NCBI RefSeq assembly: GCF_023856365.1
Contig: NC_064539.1
Location: forward strand, 31,904,482 to 31,968,481
From: Brienomyrus brachyistius
Lineage: Eukaryota > Chordata > Actinopteri > Osteoglossiformes > Mormyridae
Reading direction: 5' to 3'
DNA length: 64,000 nt
Shown: in pieces, positions 34,655-45,354 of the stretch
How the letters are laid out: each line of letters begins with the position of its first letter
Numbering within the stretch: the stretch's first letter is position 1
The notes under the pieces: generated by a model
What the model was told of the DNA's origin: nothing
The model's input: the letters and a program-made list of their open reading frames with translations, nothing else
Databases searched by the model: none
Made by a program: the position numbers and the translations under genes

Positions 34655-35235
34655 ACACACACACAGGACACACATGCAGGACACGTGATCAGGTCACACA
34701 CACACACACACACACACACACAGGACACACACACAGGACACGTGCTCAGGTCACACACACACATGACACACACACATGACACACACATATGACACACACA
34801 CACACACAGGACACACACACAGGACACGTGCTCAGGTCACACACACACAGGACACGTGCTCAGGTCACACACACACAGGACACACATGCTGGACACACAC
34901 ACAGGACACACACACAGGACACACACACAGGACATACATGCTGGACACGTGCTCAGGTCACACACACACAGGACACACATGCTGGACACACATGCTGGAC
35001 ACGTGCTCAGGTCACACACACACAGGACACACATGCTGGACACACACACAGGACACACACACAGGACACACATGCTGGACACATGCTCAGGTCACACACA
35101 CACAGGACACACATGCTGGACACGTGCTCAGGTCACACACACACAGGACACACACACAGGACACACATGCTGGACACACATGCAGGACACGTGCTCAGCT
35201 CACACACACACACAGGACACACACACACATAACAG
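34470..35235. repeat. CA-rich minisatellite (ACACAGGACACACATGCWGGACACGTGMTCAGGTC)
   Basis: About 760 bp composed of GGACACACACACA blocks joined by ACATGCAGGACACGTGATCA GGTC (left part) or ACATGCTGGACACGTGCTCA GGTC (right part). The two sub-types are segregated: GATCAGG units before about 34.7 kb and GCTCAGG units after, which points to separate rounds of expansion. The array contains recurrent CACGTG motifs. Confidence 0.95.
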
Positions 35236-35239
35236 ATGT

Positions 35240-35700
35240 AGGACACAGGCAGCACGCATGGGCAGGACGCACACACACACTCCGAGGCTATAGGGGAGAA
35301 AATCTCTGACTTTACAGGCTGTTTTTCTCACGGCTGCTGACAGCGCGGCACCCGGGGAGTGACCCTGCCCAGCACTCAGCCTGCAAGCACGGAAGGATTC
35401 ATGTTTCAATGACTCCGACCCTAGCCAATCAGGAAGCAGCATCCCCGGGGTGCTGGGGGGCTCAGCAAATGGAGAATTTCCCTCCGCTCCACATGACTGG
35501 ATCTGCTCCTGTCCGTCAACTGGGTCATATATAGTTCATTTCAAATGGGACAGATGAAGCTTCAGGGGAACGTGGACGGTGCAGCGCCTGAACAGACCCG
35601 GTTTTCTTTCTGCTTGTTTGTTTCCGTCTCTCTTCCTTTCCGAGCTTCTGACATCTATGAATGGCAAATGAGTTTTTTTTTAACCAGAGTGAGACAGGGA
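35240..35700. other. non-coding sequence
   Basis: No exon recognised on this stretch itself; it lies just upstream of the candidate transcript start region. Confidence 0.45.
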
Positions 35701-35714
35701 AACGCTCAAAGCAG

Positions 35715-35736
35715 AAAGAACCAGGGAGGGAGAGAA

Positions 35737-35780
<44 letters not shown>
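35715..35780. repeat. (GA)n microsatellite
   Basis: About 60 bp of GAGAGA, with an AAAGAGAG interruption. Confidence 0.95.
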
Positions 35781-35783
<3 letters not shown>

Positions 35784-35784
35784 G

Positions 35785-36006
35785 AGGGTTCTGTGTTCCT
35801 CCCTGCCGCACCAACTTTGCTCCATGCGTGTGAGGCAGCACTTAGGGGCAGCGTCGGCTCCGGCTTCCAGAGCTGCTGGCTGGGGGGAAGCGCTCCCTCT
35901 ACTTCTGGTTCCTGGCTGCTGCTGCCCTGTGTTAATCTCCCTGACAGATTCCCCGACTGGAGAGAAGAGTGGGGAGCTGCACGGGAGTCACTCCTCACGC
36001 CACTGG
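35785..36006 (+). other. candidate noncoding first exon (possible pri-mir-181 leader)
   Basis: A moderately CpG-containing, GC-rich stretch ends in CCACTGG followed by GTGAGTA, a near-consensus splice donor on the plus strand (exon end 36006). It lies 9.1 kb upstream of the miR-181 hairpins on the same strand. Vertebrate miR-181 clusters are known to be processed from long spliced host transcripts, so this could be a host-gene 5' exon. A 131-codon frame crosses the donor without interruption and has no recognisable domain. Evidence is one splice signal plus position. Confidence 0.25.
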
Positions 36007-36014
36007 GTGAGTAC

Positions 36015-36410
36015 CCTCCGTTCTTCATATTCTTTTGGGGGGGGTGGTCATCGTGACAAGACAGGCAGCTGTAATGAACCCGATCCCACGGTGGCCGGCC
36101 CGGCAGCTGCACAGGTGTTTCTGAGCCACAGGGGGGAGAGGTGGGGGGGGGGGCTCCGTGTCAGTATTAGCCTCTGGCGTTATCGAGGAGGGGGGTGGAG
36201 GCGGAGAGGAAAGGGGCCAGACAAGCGAGCGGACGAAGCAGGATGGCAGCCGGGGTCAGTCCTGAGGCCAGACAGCACAAATGGGGTGGGAGGGGGGTGG
36301 CTGCTTATGTTCGTGACTGGCTTTTGAAAACATTACACCCCCCACCTACCCACATGTCAGCTCTGGAGTCCCACAAAAAAACATAACGGAACAAAGTACA
36401 TTTCTAGACT
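36015..36410. other. non-coding, G-rich sequence
   Basis: Multiple G-runs (36039, 36142, 36286); no exon recognised. Confidence 0.5.
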
Positions 36411-36414
36411 GGAA

Positions 36415-36780
36415 AAAACTGAAAGAGCGAGAGGATTGAGAGGGTGGAAAGAAAAAGAGAGTAAAAAGACAAGATTAAAGTGAAGAGGGTGAGAGAGGGA
36501 GCAAGGGAGAAAAGAGAGAGAGGGAAATGCGAGGGAAGAGGAGAGAGAGGAAAGGAGTGAACGAAGAGAGAGTCGGGGAAGAGAGGGAGGGAAAGAGGAT
36601 GAGAAAGAAAGACAGTAAGAAAGTGATAAAAGAGGAAAAAAGGAGCAAGAAAAGAGGGGAAAAGGGAGGAAGAGCAAGTGAGAAACGAGAGGGGAAAATA
36701 GAGATGGAGACTGAAATAAGTGAGAGGAAGAGAGAGGGACAAACCGACTGTGTTAAGATGGAAGGAGTCCATGCGCTCCT
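36415..36780. repeat. polypurine tract, about 360 bp
   Basis: Almost pure A and G on the plus strand (GAGAGGAAGAGAG-type, non-periodic). Long frames on the minus strand here (up to 238 codons, Ser/Leu/Phe-rich) simply reflect the absence of stop triplets in polypyrimidine DNA. Confidence 0.93.
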
Positions 36781-36789
36781 TTTCAGGGG

Positions 36790-37960
36790 TGGGAGTGTGG
36801 TGAGTGACAGGAAGTGCTGCAAGCCTCTGTTCCCCCCCTGCTATGGCTGCTTTTGTCTGTTTGTTCCTTATAAATGATGCCAGAAACGGAGATGAGTGAC
36901 AACAAAACACACAGGGAGCACATGGAAAGCGCATGGAAATTACAGAAAGCATGCAGGAGGCACAGACACTGTATGTGGGGTGAAGTACAGCGAAAGAGAA
37001 GCAAACAGTTTGTGAGGCGTGTTTCTGCACTGAAGTCCACTTGTTTGAAGCTGAGGATGAGTCCAGAGTATTCGGGGATGCTGTGGGGTTTTCGTGCATA
37101 AAGTCTTGTGGAAGGTACACGGGGAGGAGCCCATTCTGTCAAGTTTGAGTGGGGGGGGGGGGTGTTGCCACAAATTATACTGTGTTCAACCTCCCAGTGC
37201 CTCCCCAGCTACATTCCCAGGACCAGACAGCGGGGTCTGGCTCAAACCCGCCGGCGAGGGCTGTCTGACAGAAGCGGGGGGAGGGGGTGAAGTGAGGCCC
37301 CATCTTTCTGGCATGCCCCCTCCCCCAAGATTTCTGTCCTCTCTCGACACGTCCCCTAAGCCTCAGGCTACCCCCAGACCCAGGCTCCTGTCCTTTCACC
37401 CACTGTCTGGGTTTCAGACGACCCCTTGACCCTCCCCCACCCGCTAAGACCTCTCATCTGTGAGCACACAGACCTGCTCAGTCTGTCATTTCCTTTTCCT
37501 GGCTGATGAGCACCAAACATAGTCCCAAATGCGACTCTCGCTGCCAATGCTGTTATCATCCTCCTCCGTTCTTCAGACCAGCATTCCATTCATCTGCCCT
37601 CATCTTTCATCCATTCATCTCTTTTTTAAAAGAGGAGTGTAAATCTGAGGGGCCCCTGTTGTATGGCCCCGCCTTCAGCTCTCGGCACTGTTTGTCTTGA
37701 AAAACACCGGCTATCTAATCTCCCACGTCCGTCCTATACACAGGCCCGTGGTCCAGGCCGCTTCTTTCATTGCTGGGTGGGGGGAGGGTTATGAAAATGA
37801 AAGCATTTGGCTCCCTGGGATGGCTTTGAATGATGTGCACAACGGGGGCTCATCCAGAGACTCCACTCAGGAAAATGATAGAGCAGATAGCAGCGTTTGT
37901 ACAGCCCCTGTAGATAGATGGGGATTCACCCCGACCTGCACAAGGGCAAACAACAGCGGC
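36790..37960. other. non-coding sequence, nothing recognised
   Basis: No exon or RNA gene recognised. A G-run lies at 37151-37162. Confidence 0.5.
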
Positions 37961-37964
37961 ACTC

Positions 37965-38102
37965 ATAGTAGTTATATTGTCATAAATGCATTCATACTTA
38001 TTGTCCTCCTTTGTGTTTTGTATTTAAGTTACAGGTACTAGTGGCCGAAAAGACATGCAGTGCAATGTACAGTGTAACTGACTGTTTACTGCATGTGTGA
38101 AA
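37965..38102 (+). repeat. interspersed retroelement 3'-end fragment, copy 2
   Basis: GTACAGTGTAACTGACTGTT TACTGCATG matches the copy at 14.44 kb, and the upstream sequence (CTTATTGTCCTCCTTTGTGT TTTG) is also related. Confidence 0.55.
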
Positions 38103-38109
38103 AAAAGCA

Positions 38110-40820
38110 GTTGAATCCTGAGTCCATTGACGTGGTGATGAGCACTCTCAGCTCTCAGCGGACGTTTCTGTTCCTCCATGTTCTCTGTGTTCTCCTCCAT
38201 CATGGGCTGGGTGCCAAGAGTTTCACTCTGGACACAATGACAGGTGTGAACTTGGCACCATGAGTCTGTATTTTTTGGCGGGGGGTGGGGGGTGGTGTTT
38301 CTGAGAGTGGCCTTATTTCGCGGCTCTCGAGTCATCGCTCTGTGCAGGAATCAGGCGCCGAGTCAGAGTGAGGGGCCGAGTTAGAGGCTGATTTACTGCC
38401 AAAGGGTGAGGCAGGCAAGCGGAAGGGCAGAAGGCCCTGGGGAAGGAATGTGGGCCGTGCTGTCGTTCCTGGTCGCGACGGGCTTGGGGACGTGGTGCCA
38501 AGCCTGGAGGTGAGGGCGGGCGGCTCGGTCTGCCAGCCGCCATCTCTATCTGCTACGTGGGTGTTCCTGTTGTTGAGCGGGACAGGGAGTGTCCGTATCT
38601 GTGCAGCTTGTTGCCGTTTCAAAACTCAGGTTCGTTCCCCCGCCAAACCCTTGGATATGATTCAGACTAACAGTGCACAGACGGGTGAGGGTGTGTTTGG
38701 GTTCTCGGAGCAGGGACATGAGATACAGCCGCCACACGCCTGGCAAAGAACAATTACCTCCCCCCCCCATCCCTCTATGCTCCATGGCAGACAGGCCAGG
38801 TGGGGGCGCTACTGATCTGAAATCAAGCAGTTCGATGTAGTCAGACATTGACGCTGAAACAAAGTAGCTTTTTCTAAGGTTTATACTCAGTTCAGAATCC
38901 CCCTCCAACAAAATGAAATAAATAAGTAAAGCATTTCACTTCCATTTGCCTGGGAGGCCGGATGAAATATTCATGGCCCCCTGACTGACTGTCACAGTTT
39001 CTGTCACCACAAAACCAGCTTGACCGTGAAAATGAGAGTAAGACACAAACAAAGAGGGAAGCCCAGTCAGACCCGGGGAGGGAATGAAAGCCCCCCCCCC
39101 CAACCTCCGCCGGCGAAAAGCCAGAGCACTCAAACCCACCCCCTTTTAAAAACCACCACTACGTTTCATCCACAGATTTGTCAATGAGTGAATTTACAAA
39201 AATTTCACAGCGTTCCTGCACCAGCAGGAAGAACCACATTCTAAGCTGCAAGAAGAAAGTAAAGCACTAAAATTTAACCAGTAAATCCTTTACATTTGTA
39301 TAAACCTCATATTATTTCTTTTTAGAGCATCTGTAAATACTTTATCAGAGGTGAAAAGTGTCTCACCGAGATGATCTTCCCTCTCGGAAAACACAGGGAT
39401 CTGTTATATGGTACGTCTGGCCGCCCTGACATCGGAAGCCAAAGGCATGACCTGCTTCCCTGACCCACATTGTCCCCACCGTCCTGGTCACGTGACCTGC
39501 TCCCCAACCAATAACCCTAAATCCACATGGATTCCAGTAAGGATGAACATCTAGAGCGGAAAATTTTGAATGTGTACAACATGACACAGCTGATACATAC
39601 TAATGTGAAATATAATATACAAGCATAAAATCTGATAAAAGGAGATGAGACTGATTCTTTACTCTCAGAATTTTGACTTAACACCCACTCATAATTAAAT
39701 GACTAGGTAACAAAGTGATGCTTTCTTTTGGAAGAAATCTGTATTAATACCTATTTAATTGCACAGAAGATCCAAGTGACTCCCTCATCTGTTCAATGGT
39801 TCTCACACCAAGGAAGGAGCAGGAATAAAAAGTCGATGTTTCTCTGGGAATGATCTTGGAAGCAGAAATGCAACACCCATGGAGGCATAGCCGTCTGTCT
39901 CCCGATAGGCAGAACTTACCACCATGGGACTGGGAATCAGGGGAGTGAAAATGGCAGGTCAGGGGTCGAGTCGCTCGCCAAGGTGTTTCAATCAGATGCG
40001 GATTCTGTGCCACTCTGTGTTCTGAAGCAGCTGACATCGAGTACCTCAGCAAGCTTCTCCAAGTCTCTCAGTGACATGTTGAGATCCTTAACCGTGAGGC
40101 CACTGGGTGGCCAATAAAGAGCAAACATGGGAACGCCCCGATGTGGGAACACAAAGAATCGACATGACCACCCGACCACTGCAAGGCACCATAGGAAGAT
40201 AAGCGAGAGATGTGCTTGGGGGACGTCAAGGGGACAGCTGGCTGTCAAAGACATGAAAATGTCTGTTTACAGCTGCAGAAGAAGCCCCCCCCCTTCTCGT
40301 GTCGGAACACGTTCCATGCAGCGACCCAGGAGAAGCGTCTGCTCCCGATTCAGAAGGAGACACAGGCCCCCCGCGCCCCCCCATCGCCACCCAATCCCCG
40401 CCTGCATGGCTGCAGTTCACTGGCAGATTCTGACTTAGTGGCCCTGTTGACAGATAAGGGCAGAGTGAAGTTGGGGGGTGGGGGTGTATGATCCCAGAAG
40501 ATTACCAGATCATAAATCAGGACTTTGTGCTGAAGTCTTCAGCTCTGGCTGCCCGGACCCTCTAACTCAGCCACCATGAATGAGAGAGAAAAAAGCTTTC
40601 CGGGCATTCCTCACGTGAAAGGAACTCAACAACCCCCCCCCCAATAAAAGAAAATGGGGATGGAGAGAACTGGGAAAAGTCAAGAAGACGCTTAAAGAGT
40701 AATGATGCAGGAATAAAATGAGAAGGGGAGGTATCACTCACACACACCGCCTGGTCAGCGTGAAACAGAGCCAGCAGACTGTATGTGTTTCTGCTTTTAA
40801 GCACTAGCATGAATGTAAGC
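38110..40820. other. non-coding sequence, nothing recognised
   Basis: Several C/G runs. Overlapping frames near 38.3-38.9 kb and 40.1-40.5 kb lie on both strands and show no domain. No RNA gene recognised. Confidence 0.5.
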
Positions 40821-40824
40821 GATG

Positions 40825-41033
40825 GGGCGCTCCGCGGCTTTGGATGCCACCTGTGACCAGAGAGTTACCGGTTTGAATCCCAGGGTCGGCAGAGTGAGGT
40901 CACCGTTTGACTCTTGCCCAAGACCCTTAACCCCCAAATGCTCCGGAGATTACCTGACCCTAACCCTAACCTGACCCTGCTTTTTCAAATGAACGTCACT
41001 TTAAATAAAATCATCTGCTAAATAAATTAAAAT
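40825..41033 (+). mobile_element. tRNA-derived SINE, near full length
   Basis: Box B CCGGTTTGAATCCCAGGGTC, then CCCAAGACCCTTAACCCCCA AATGCTCC, then tail ACGTCACTTTAAATAAAATC ATCTGCTAAATAAAT. Same family as 16.0 kb. It contains a short internal ACCCTAACC duplication. Confidence 0.8.
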
Positions 41034-41124
41034 ATTATTTAATTAATGTAACTATAGACCTTAAGAATGACTTTTACTTCAAAAAGTGGTCTGAAGACAG
41101 CTATGTGTGGTTCCGTGGGCCATG

Positions 41125-41412
41125 TGTGGTTCCACGAGCCGTGTCCGGTTCCGTGAGCTACGTGGAGTTCTGAGGGCCGGGTCTGGTTCCATGAGCTGTG
41201 TCTGGTTCCGTGAGCTACGTGGAGTTCTGAGGGCCGGGTCTGGTTCCATGAGCTGGGTCTGGTTCCGTGAGCTACGTGGAGTTCTGAGGGCCGGGTCTGG
41301 TTCCACGAGCTGTGTCCGGTTCCGTGAGCTACGTGGGGTTCTGAGGGCCGGGTCTGGTTCCACGAGCTGTGTCCGGTTCCGTGAGTTACGTGGGGTTCTG
41401 AAGGCCGGGTGT
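41125..41412. repeat. 57 bp minisatellite, about 5 units
   Basis: Units of 57 bp with CCGTGAGCTACGTGGAGTTC, TGAGGGCCGGGTCTGGTTCC and AYGAGCTGTGTC. The period is 19 codons, so frames remain open on both strands without being coding. Confidence 0.93.
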
Positions 41413-41419
41413 GTTTCTG

Positions 41420-44120
41420 TGAGCTTCTCTACATGGGTACTCAGTTCAGGTAAGGCTGCTTCCCTCGAGCAGCTGTGGTGTCGATAATGATTTCGCTCTC
41501 ATTGGGATGGTGGCTGGGTTGGGCCATGAACCCCCTGTCAGTGTGCGGCGTGTAATCTTAGAGCGAAGCCGCCAGGAGGGGTCCTGTCACTGCGGAGATG
41601 GGGACATGTGAGAGACAGGTCCGGAGAGCTCCTCTCCTCGTGACTTTTACAGGGAGTGACGTGGCAGGCTCATCCTCCAGGGCCCTCAGCATCCGGGGCG
41701 GGGGGGGGGGGAGGTGCACAGGGGCCCAGGACTTTCTGGGTCAGTGACTGTCTTGTCTCTCAGATTACCAGACGTGCAGCTGAGCGTGGACTCACTGCTA
41801 CCCCCCTCTCCTCCTGTGACAGCCCCCCTCCCAATCCTGTGTTATTCAGGCTGGGTGGCAGCTACCTCATCATCATCATCATTATTACTGAGATTACGAG
41901 AAGGACGGTGTACCGATACGCGCAGCTCTCCCTGTCAGCTGCAGGTGGCGCTCTGATCAAATCATAAACATCTCTGGTGTGACTCCAGCGGGGGTAATTG
42001 AGTGCTGTCTGATAGCTTGTCATTTGTGTCAAATCCTATTATCACTGAGCCATCTGCAATGGATAAATTCCAATAATCCGCAAGAAGTGCTCTTGATGTA
42101 CAAATATGTTACACTAATGAGATGGACCCCCCACCCCCATGAGACATTAGGGGAGACAGGAGGTCACGGCATGTGGAGGGACCTGAACCAGTTTCCAGAG
42201 CCGAGGAAACAAGAGGGGTGTGACAGAGCCAGGTTCCCTTAAGCAACCCCCCCCCAGGTGACTTGGGAACACATGCAGAGCCACATCATGAGCCTCCTGT
42301 GGGGGCTCAGCTGATGGCCACCAGACCCCCTTCCTTCCTTCCTCCTCATCCTCCTTTCATAGGCTAATAGGAAGGAACCTTTACATAACTTCAAACCTGT
42401 TTACAATGTACGGTGTGTTTGTTGCTAGGATAAACTTAATTTGGAAGACAGCCCCCCCTCCAATGTTAGATAGATCATCTTGTCTTAGATATGATGGAGG
42501 CAGGATCGGTTTAGCGGTGCCCCCTCGGTAATAGAACGAAAGCAGCAAATTTCTCCATGATGAAAAGACGTTTGACGTTACTCCTGTTGAGAGCTTGTAC
42601 AGGTTGAACTGCTAGACTGATCTTTCGGACTTAATGAGAGAGAGATATTAGAAGGTTTTTTACTTCAAGAAAATCTATCTCAGGTTGTGCTGCTTCTGAG
42701 AAGTTGCTGTTTGTCACTGCAGTGGTGCTGTGGCTTGGGGTTTGGCACGGACGTCAGGACACACGGAAAAGTTTCAAAGAGCCCGTTCTGCTCCCTCCTC
42801 TGTCTACAGTTTGTTTTGTTTTTCTTTCTCCGAGTTGAACACAAAAGGCAGCTTGTGTTACAGACCAGCAAACGGATCCGGTCCGTTTTGTTTTTCTAAT
42901 GCTCCTTTTCTGACAGCCTGTGGAAACCCATCCCTCTGATATTTATAGGACAGCAGCCACAGAAAGTCAGAGGAGAACAAGGGATCAGCTGTCCTCTGCT
43001 GCTCACAGCCATCAGGAATCTGCTGACGAGGCAAAAGCTTTGTGTCATTTTTTTTAGCCCTGTTCTGTGATGTTTGAAATGTCCGGCAGCTCAGCGTTCA
43101 GAGAGACATTTGCGAAGGCCTGAACCGCACGTGTGCTCATGGCACAGTCCCAACGGATCCACGGTATTTAAACAGTCAGGATTAGCCATCTGCAGGGGCA
43201 GACAGTGCTAGTGGCGAGTGTGCCGAATTTTTATCTATAGCTCTGACCGTGCCGGGAGCCACCCGCTGCCCGTCAGGCTCCGCCACACGTGGAGGGGGTA
43301 GATCCAGGGCAGTCCTGACAGATTTACGCAAGCAGCAGGATGCCAAACTGGGGAGGGACAGAAAGCAAAGTGGGGCAGAGTGCAGAGAAAGCGAAAGAAT
43401 GAGAATCTTGTTAGCAGGAGGCAGTGAGCCAAACTGGAGGCCACGCTGCCAAGGAAGGCCAGCTCCTGCCAGATGCGCCAGCTGCATCTCCATCTCTCTC
43501 TGACTCGGCGGATGAGGAGGCTCCCTGCAGACAGGTGATAAGATGTGGTGGGAGGGGGGTGGAGGGGGTAATCCTTCTGACCTGGTGATATGCAAGACTG
43601 GAGTTTCTCCTACAGTCAGTTGCGAGGAGCTGGAAATCGTTTTTAGGAATATAGTTGAAAGCAGTAAGCTTCAGATTGCCTTGTGAGCTGTACTCCACAT
43701 CATCTCAGCAGGAGACAGTCCCATCCTTTCCCAACCAAGACCCCCCTCTGCGTTTTAATGAGGAACCATAATCCATCCATAGCTCAGTGTCTCAAACAGT
43801 TTTGCCAGTGCATACAGAATAGCTATACATGCACTCTCCCCAGTTCCCCCTAGCATGCCGGAATGCACCAACAGTCGTGTTCTGACGGTGTACGCCACCC
43901 CCTGTTGCATGCGTTTTACTGTTTTTATCTGTCATTTCTGAGCTTGTCTCTGTCATACTTCCGTCCGGCTACTCAGAGAAGGTCTGCTCTTCACCAGCCC
44001 TGGAGGTGCCGTTTTGGGGAGCCTGTGAACAGTGAAGCCAAGAGTCTGATGAGCGATGCTATATTTCGTCTGCATCTTGATCCTGTTCAAAGCACACCAG
44101 AGTGGCACCAAGGCATTGGA
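41420..44120. other. non-coding sequence, nothing recognised
   Basis: G-run at 41698-41711 and a short (CAT)n at 41867-41882. No exon or RNA gene recognised. Confidence 0.5.
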
Positions 44121-44124
44121 GATG

Positions 44125-44582
44125 ACAGCAGCGCACAGCAAGGTGCGGGAATGCCGAGTTAGATGGCAGCAGCACACAGCAAGGTGCGGGAATGCCGAGT
44201 TAGATGGCAGCAGCGCACAGCAAGGTGCGGGAATGCCGAGTTAGATGGCAGCAGCACACAGCAAGGTGCGGGAATGCCGAGTTAGATGGCAGCAGCACAC
44301 AGCAAGGTGCGGGAATGCCGAGTTAGATGGCAGCAGCACACAGCAAGGTGCGGGAATGCCGAGTTAGATGGCAGCAGCGCACAGCAAGGTGCGGGAATGC
44401 CGAGTTAGATGACAGCAGCGCACAGCAAGGTGCGGGAATGCCGAGTTAGATGGCAGCAGCGCACAGCAAGGTGCGGGAATGCCGAGTTAGATGACAGCAG
44501 CGCACAGCAAGGTGCGGGAATGCCGAGTTAGATGACAGCAGCGCACAGCAAGGTGCGGGAATGCCGAGTTAGATGGCAGCAG
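44125..44582. repeat. 41 bp minisatellite, 11 units
   Basis: Units of 41 bp: GCAGCAGCGCACAGCAAGGT, GCGGGAATGCCGAGTTAGAT and G. Variation is limited to CGCAC/CACAC and GATGG/GATGA. The array ends about 0.5 kb upstream of the miR-181a hairpin. High identity between units implies a young or recently homogenised array. Confidence 0.96.
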
Positions 44583-44589
44583 CCAAATG

Positions 44590-45080
44590 GGGTCACCATT
44601 GCATGATTGCATGATGCCGCAACCTCAAAAGCAGAGATGGCAGAGAGAAGAGGATTTCACTCTGCGGGAAACGCTTTGGAGGAGCACTGTTTACAATGAC
44701 CATTACAGAAGCTGAGCAGAACCTTGTGAAGTCCTTCCTGCTAAAATTATACATAGCCCCCCCACTACCGATGAACGATTGTGTGGAAGGGGGGCAAGGA
44801 AACCAATGTGACACAAACTGTCAGTATCTAAGAAGCACAATGTATGCAGGTGAGAGGTCGAGATTTATATTCTGTCTCTCTCTAACAGGTCCCACGGGAA
44901 AAGAATGACCGTTAGGAAAACAGTCCATGTTAATGAGTCCATCGAGTCCCAGACTCTACTGGATTCCCTGTAAAACTAAAGTATCAGCAGGTATCCAGGT
45001 AGATCTGGGTCCTCATCCTGTTAGCAGGTGAGTTTCTGGAATTTGTCCCGTTCAGACCCGCTAACTACAAATGATGGACA
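44590..45080. other. non-coding sequence upstream of mir-181
   Basis: No exon recognised; probably part of the primary miRNA transcript or its 5' flank. Confidence 0.45.
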
Positions 45081-45084
45081 GCCT

Positions 45085-45190
45085 TTCGGCTCTAGAAGCA
45101 CCTGCGAGGAACATTCAACGCTGTCGGTGAGTTTGAGCTTCTGATGAAAAACCATCGACCGTTGATTGTGCCCTGAGGGCTGCTGTTTTA
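45085..45190 (+). ncRNA. mir181a: mir-181a microRNA precursor
   Basis: The mature miR-181a-5p sequence is present at 45110-45132 and begins AACATTCAACGCTGTCGGTG, identical to the vertebrate mature form with seed ACATTCA. The opposite arm at 45151-45172 begins ACCATCGACCGTTGATTG and pairs along the mature strand with a bulge near its middle. The loop is TTGAGCTTCTGATGAAAA, and lower-stem pairing continues outward (GCACCTGCGAGG against CTGAGGGCTGCT). The microRNA silences target mRNAs in the RNA-induced silencing complex; the family is known in lymphocyte development and neural and vascular tissue. The passenger arm is closer to human mir-181a-1 than to mir-181a-2, as remembered. Its partner mir-181b lies 145 bases downstream on the same strand, as in other vertebrate clusters, so both probably come from one primary transcript. 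Confidence 0.97.
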
Positions 45191-45261
45191 ATCCTAGCAG
45201 AACTTGCAAAACCGACCACAAAACTCCCCGCTGCATGGAGACCAGCTTCGATAGCTAAACC

Positions 45262-45350
45262 TTAATGGCCGCGATAAACATTCATTGCTGTCGGTGGGTT
45301 GTTACTGGAGGCTAACTCACTGACCGGTGAATGCACACTGCGGTGCTAAC
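45262..45350 (+). ncRNA. mir181b: mir-181b microRNA precursor
   Basis: The mature miR-181b-5p sequence lies at 45277-45299 and begins AACATTCATTGCTGTCGGTG, identical to the vertebrate form with the same seed as miR-181a. The 3' arm at 45316-45336 begins CTCACTGACCGGTGAATGCA and pairs with it. The loop is TGTTACTGGAGGCTAA, and the stem base pairs GCCGC with GCGGT. The passenger arm has CCGG where the human mir-181b-1 and b-2 arms have AACA or ATCA, as remembered, which changes the stem but keeps it paired. It is co-oriented with mir-181a and almost certainly co-transcribed. Confidence 0.96.
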
Positions 45351-45354
45351 TCCA

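Noticed and set aside
35545..36327. 260-codon plus frame with Arg-Glu repeats
   Set aside because: Runs through a GA microsatellite and several G-runs and across a likely splice donor; no domain.
36404..37120. 238-codon minus frame with Ser/Leu/Phe-rich sequence
   Set aside because: Caused by the polypurine tract, which lacks stop triplets on the complementary strand.
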